NCBI GenBank assembly: GCA_003651045.1
Contig: QMTJ01000074.1
Coordinates: forward strand, 1-5,993
DNA length: 5,993 bases
From: Thermoplasmata archaeon
Lineage (GTDB): Archaea > Thermoplasmatota > E2 > DHVEG-1
Direction of reading: 5' to 3'
The translations under genes and the position numbers were made by a program. The notes under the pieces were generated by a model. The model was not told where the DNA came from. It did not search any database and saw nothing but the letters and a program-made list of their open reading frames with translations. Positions 3,814 to 5,993 of this stretch are shown piece by piece (positions within the stretch are counted from its first letter, which is position 1; every line of letters begins with the position of its first letter).

Positions 3814-5993
3814 GTGAATAAAAATAAAAAAGAGGAGGAAAAAGCTACAAATCACCAATATAATACTTCAGAGATTGAGCAGATAATTGATGAGATTATA
3901 GTAAAAAATAAGGAGAAACTAGATAAAATCTATGAAAAAGAGATTGATACTATAAAGTTAGCATTTAGGGACCGAAGAGATAACACTATTTTTTATCTCA
4001 GAAAAAAAACTGATAAGAAACCTGTTAATATAAAAGAAATCCATAAGGAAATAATAGCTGAAGCGAAAAATAAACTCGGTGAAACAGCATCTAAGAGTAA
4101 AACTGAAAAAGATAAAACAGCAGAAACAGAGGTTAAAAAAGAAAAAAAGAAACGCAAGATTGATTCAAAGATAGATCTCCCTTCTATTCAGGAAACACTG
4201 GAGAGACGGAGTTCATCTGTAGAAAACTATGATACTGTTACCAAATCTGTTGATGAGCTTTTAGAATCAGATGAGTTATATGAAGTCGTTTCAGATTTTG
4301 AAAAAGAACTAAAAATAGATGAACCACGAGAGTTAGAGGATGAAGCAAAAATAATAGATGAAAAACTAAAGAAAACACCCGTTGTTGAGGAAACTAAAGA
4401 GAAGGAAGATGTTGCAGAAAAAAAATCTAAAGAGTTAGCTGAGAAACATGGTTTTTTTAAAGAGAAAAAAACAACTGAGGATTCTTTATTAAAAAAAGAG
4501 GAAAATAATGTTACTGAGTCTGATGTCGATGAAACTAAAAAAATAGATGAAAAAGAGAAGAAGTTTTTAGATGAAAAAATCCTTAGTGTTTCTTCTGAAA
4601 AAAAATTAAAAGATAAAAAGAAGAAAGAATGGAAAAAAGAAAAAACTAAAGAACGAAAGTTTTTCTTTAAACGGGAAAAACTTGAAGTAAAAACGGGAGA
4701 AGTTTTAGGTTCTAAGAAGAGAAAGAAGAGTAGAGTGTTTAAACCTCGTTTTCATGTTGAAAACCTACCTACAAAAGATACCAAGTTTTTAGATGAAAAT
4801 ATTAAGAAAAAACAAGAAATCAAAGAAGATGATTCCTTTGATGAGAAGATAACAGCTGAGTTAAAAGCTTTTAGAAAGTTAGAAGAAACGATCAAAGCAG
4901 AAAAAAATGTAGAAGAGACAAAAACCCCGTTTGTAGCTGCAGGAAATAGTGAAAAAACTGTTACTTTGGATACGGGTTTATTAGATGAAACACAAGGGCG
5001 GGAGGAGGAACATGTTTTTTTTGATGAAGATGATTCTTTTGAGGGATGGAGTCCCCATTTAACTGAAAAAGAAGAAGATAAGAAGCCTCTTCCGATTTCT
5101 GGTAAACCTGAGATTGCATCTGATGAGTATATACCTGGTGGAGATATTGAGTTACCTCGTGAGGTGTTGAGTGTTAAGTCTGTTAAACTCTCTGATTTGG
5201 GTTTTTCTGAAAACGACTGGGAGGAGTTAGATTTTTACCCGCTTCATGAACCTTTTGCATATGTTGAGATACTCCGTGAGAGGGAGACGCTTGATAAGTG
5301 TTATTTCCTTGTGGAGGTTGAAATAGATGATGAAGAGAGAAGGATTTTGGATTTTATAACTGAGACGATGAAAACAGTAGCTATTGATACTGAAGAGTTG
5401 GAGTTGAGAGGTGATGAGGAGTATTTGATTGCAAGGGTTGATGAGATTATCAGAGAGTATAATATTGAGATTAGTGAGGAGTCTAAGGAGAAAATATTGT
5501 ATTATCTTGGTAAAACTTCTATTGGTCTGGGTAAGATTGATCCGCTTATGAAGGATCCTAACATTGAGGATATTAGTTGTGATGGTGCTGGTGTACCTAT
5601 ATTCCTATACCATCGTAAATATGGTTCACTTCGGAGTAATATTAGGTTTAATGATGAGGATGAGCTTTCTTCTTTTGTTTATAAGCTTGCTCAGAAATGC
5701 GGTAAACACATTAGTATAGCAGAGCCTATGCTTGATGCCACTATGCCCGACGGGTCACGTGTTCAAATGACACTTAGTGATGAGGTTACTGCTAGGGGTT
5801 CTACTTTTACTATTCGTAAATTCCGTGATGATCCTTTTTCGCCTCCTGATCTTGTTGAGTTTAATACTATGTCTTCTGAGATGTTAGCGTATTTCTGGCT
5901 TGCTATTGAGAATGGTATAAATGTTTTGTTTGCTGGTGGTACTGCTAGTGGTAAAACCACTGCGCTTAATGCGATTTCTTTGTTTATCCCTCG
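3814..5993 (+). CDS. Type II/IV secretion system ATPase (archaeal FlaI/TadA-like), with long charged N-terminal extension; C-terminus outside window
   Basis: The frame is open for 726 codons to the right edge. Residues 1 to about 430 are a low-complexity extension dense in Lys, Glu and Asp with little hydrophobic content, probably disordered or in part helical. The conserved N-domain begins near Y439-IPGG. Family signatures follow: DPLMKDPNIEDISCDG (576-591), GKHISIAEPMLDATMPDGSRV (630-650), ARGSTFTIRKF (660-670) and Walker A GGTASGKTT (708-716). The Asp box, Walker B and His box lie beyond the edge. Such hexameric cytoplasmic ATPases drive assembly of archaeal type IV pilus-like filaments or secretion; the polytopic membrane partner (TadC/FlaJ-like) is usually encoded directly downstream. 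Most relatives have a shorter N-terminus, so the extension is the unusual part. No frameshift is seen between extension and core. Family very sure, exact machine unknown. Confidence 0.93.
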   Translation, partial: MNKNKKEEEKATNHQYNTSEIEQIIDEIIVKNKEKLDKIYEKEIDTIKLAFRDRRDNTIFYLRKKTDKKPVNIKEIHKEIIAEAKNKLGETASKSKTEKDKTAETEVKKEKKKRKIDSKIDLPSIQETLERRSSSVENYDTVTKSVDELLESDELYEVVSDFEKELKIDEPRELEDEAKIIDEKLKKTPVVEETKEKEDVAEKKSKELAEKHGFFKEKKTTEDSLLKKEENNVTESDVDETKKIDEKEKKFLDEKILSVSSEKKLKDKKKKEWKKEKTKERKFFFKREKLEVKTGEVLGSKKRKKSRVFKPRFHVENLPTKDTKFLDENIKKKQEIKEDDSFDEKITAELKAFRKLEETIKAEKNVEETKTPFVAAGNSEKTVTLDTGLLDETQGREEEHVFFDEDDSFEGWSPHLTEKEEDKKPLPISGKPEIASDEYIPGGDIELPREVLSVKSVKLSDLGFSENDWEELDFYPLHEPFAYVEILRERETLDKCYFLVEVEIDDEERRILDFITETMKTVAIDTEELELRGDEEYLIARVDEIIREYNIEISEESKEKILYYLGKTSIGLGKIDPLMKDPNIEDISCDGAGVPIFLYHRKYGSLRSNIRFNDEDELSSFVYKLAQKCGKHISIAEPMLDATMPDGSRVQMTLSDEVTARGSTFTIRKFRDDPFSPPDLVEFNTMSSEMLAYFWLAIENGINVLFAGGTASGKTTALNAISLFIP
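4561..4799 (+). repeat. 17-base in-frame direct repeat within the ATPase extension
   Basis: AAGTTTTTAGATGAAAA occurs at 4561-4577 and 4783-4799, 222 bases (74 codons) apart and in the same frame. It encodes KFLDEKI (residues 250-256) and KFLDENI (324-330). The related GLLDET follows at 388-393. DDSF also recurs (339-342, 406-409). These hydrophobic islands in a charged chain look like short binding motifs. Confidence 0.5.

Noticed and set aside
5763..5960. 65-codon minus-strand ORF
   Set aside because: It lies wholly inside the conserved core of the secretion ATPase on the opposite strand, over the RGSTFTIRKF region; it is a shadow frame.
1..5993. CRISPR array, insertion sequence, or Borg-like tandem repeats
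   Set aside because: No regularly spaced repeats, no transposase frame or terminal inverted repeats, and no adjacent tandem repeats were seen; the only longer direct repeat is the 17-base one inside the ATPase gene.

Overview
The window comes from an AT-rich archaeon, most likely euryarchaeotal, with a Thermoplasmatota-like flavour to the secretion ATPase (lineage is an inference). Archaeal signs seen directly: TATA-box promoters about 25-40 bases before starts, a GGTGAT Shine-Dalgarno, oligo-T stretches after genes, a tRNA gene with no encoded CCA, and a type II/IV secretion ATPase of the archaeal GGTASGKTT type.

Layout. Bases 1-1060 (minus) hold the first 353 codons of a PaaK/CapK-like adenylate-forming ligase that runs off the left edge. 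Bases 1061-1522 hold its promoter and three very small plus-strand ORFs, none of them certain. Bases 1523-2350 (minus) encode a membrane-anchored winged-helix (ArsR-like) regulator. It is transcribed away from a 181-residue secreted, membrane-anchored protein at 2478-3023 (plus). The 127-base gap between these two holds both TATA boxes, which share the same 10-mer, and a small inverted repeat near the regulator's start. Bases 3024-3320 are non-coding, rich in oligo-T and inverted repeats. A tRNA-Arg(UCG) gene lies on the minus strand at 3321-3394 with its own TATA box and T-run terminator. Bases 3395-3813 are a long leader/intergenic region with two symmetric elements. From 3814 to the right edge (plus) runs the first 726 codons of a type II/IV secretion ATPase. 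It has a very long charged N-terminal extension and ends just after the Walker A motif.

How the genes relate. The regulator and the secreted protein are the only pair with a clear architectural link: they are divergent, both membrane-anchored, and both carry outside domains with N-glycosylation sequons. A plausible reading is an envelope-sensing one-component regulator and a partner or target, but nothing in the sequence proves it. The secretion ATPase would power assembly of a pilus-like or secretion filament, and its membrane partner is expected beyond the right edge. The ligase appears unrelated to these.
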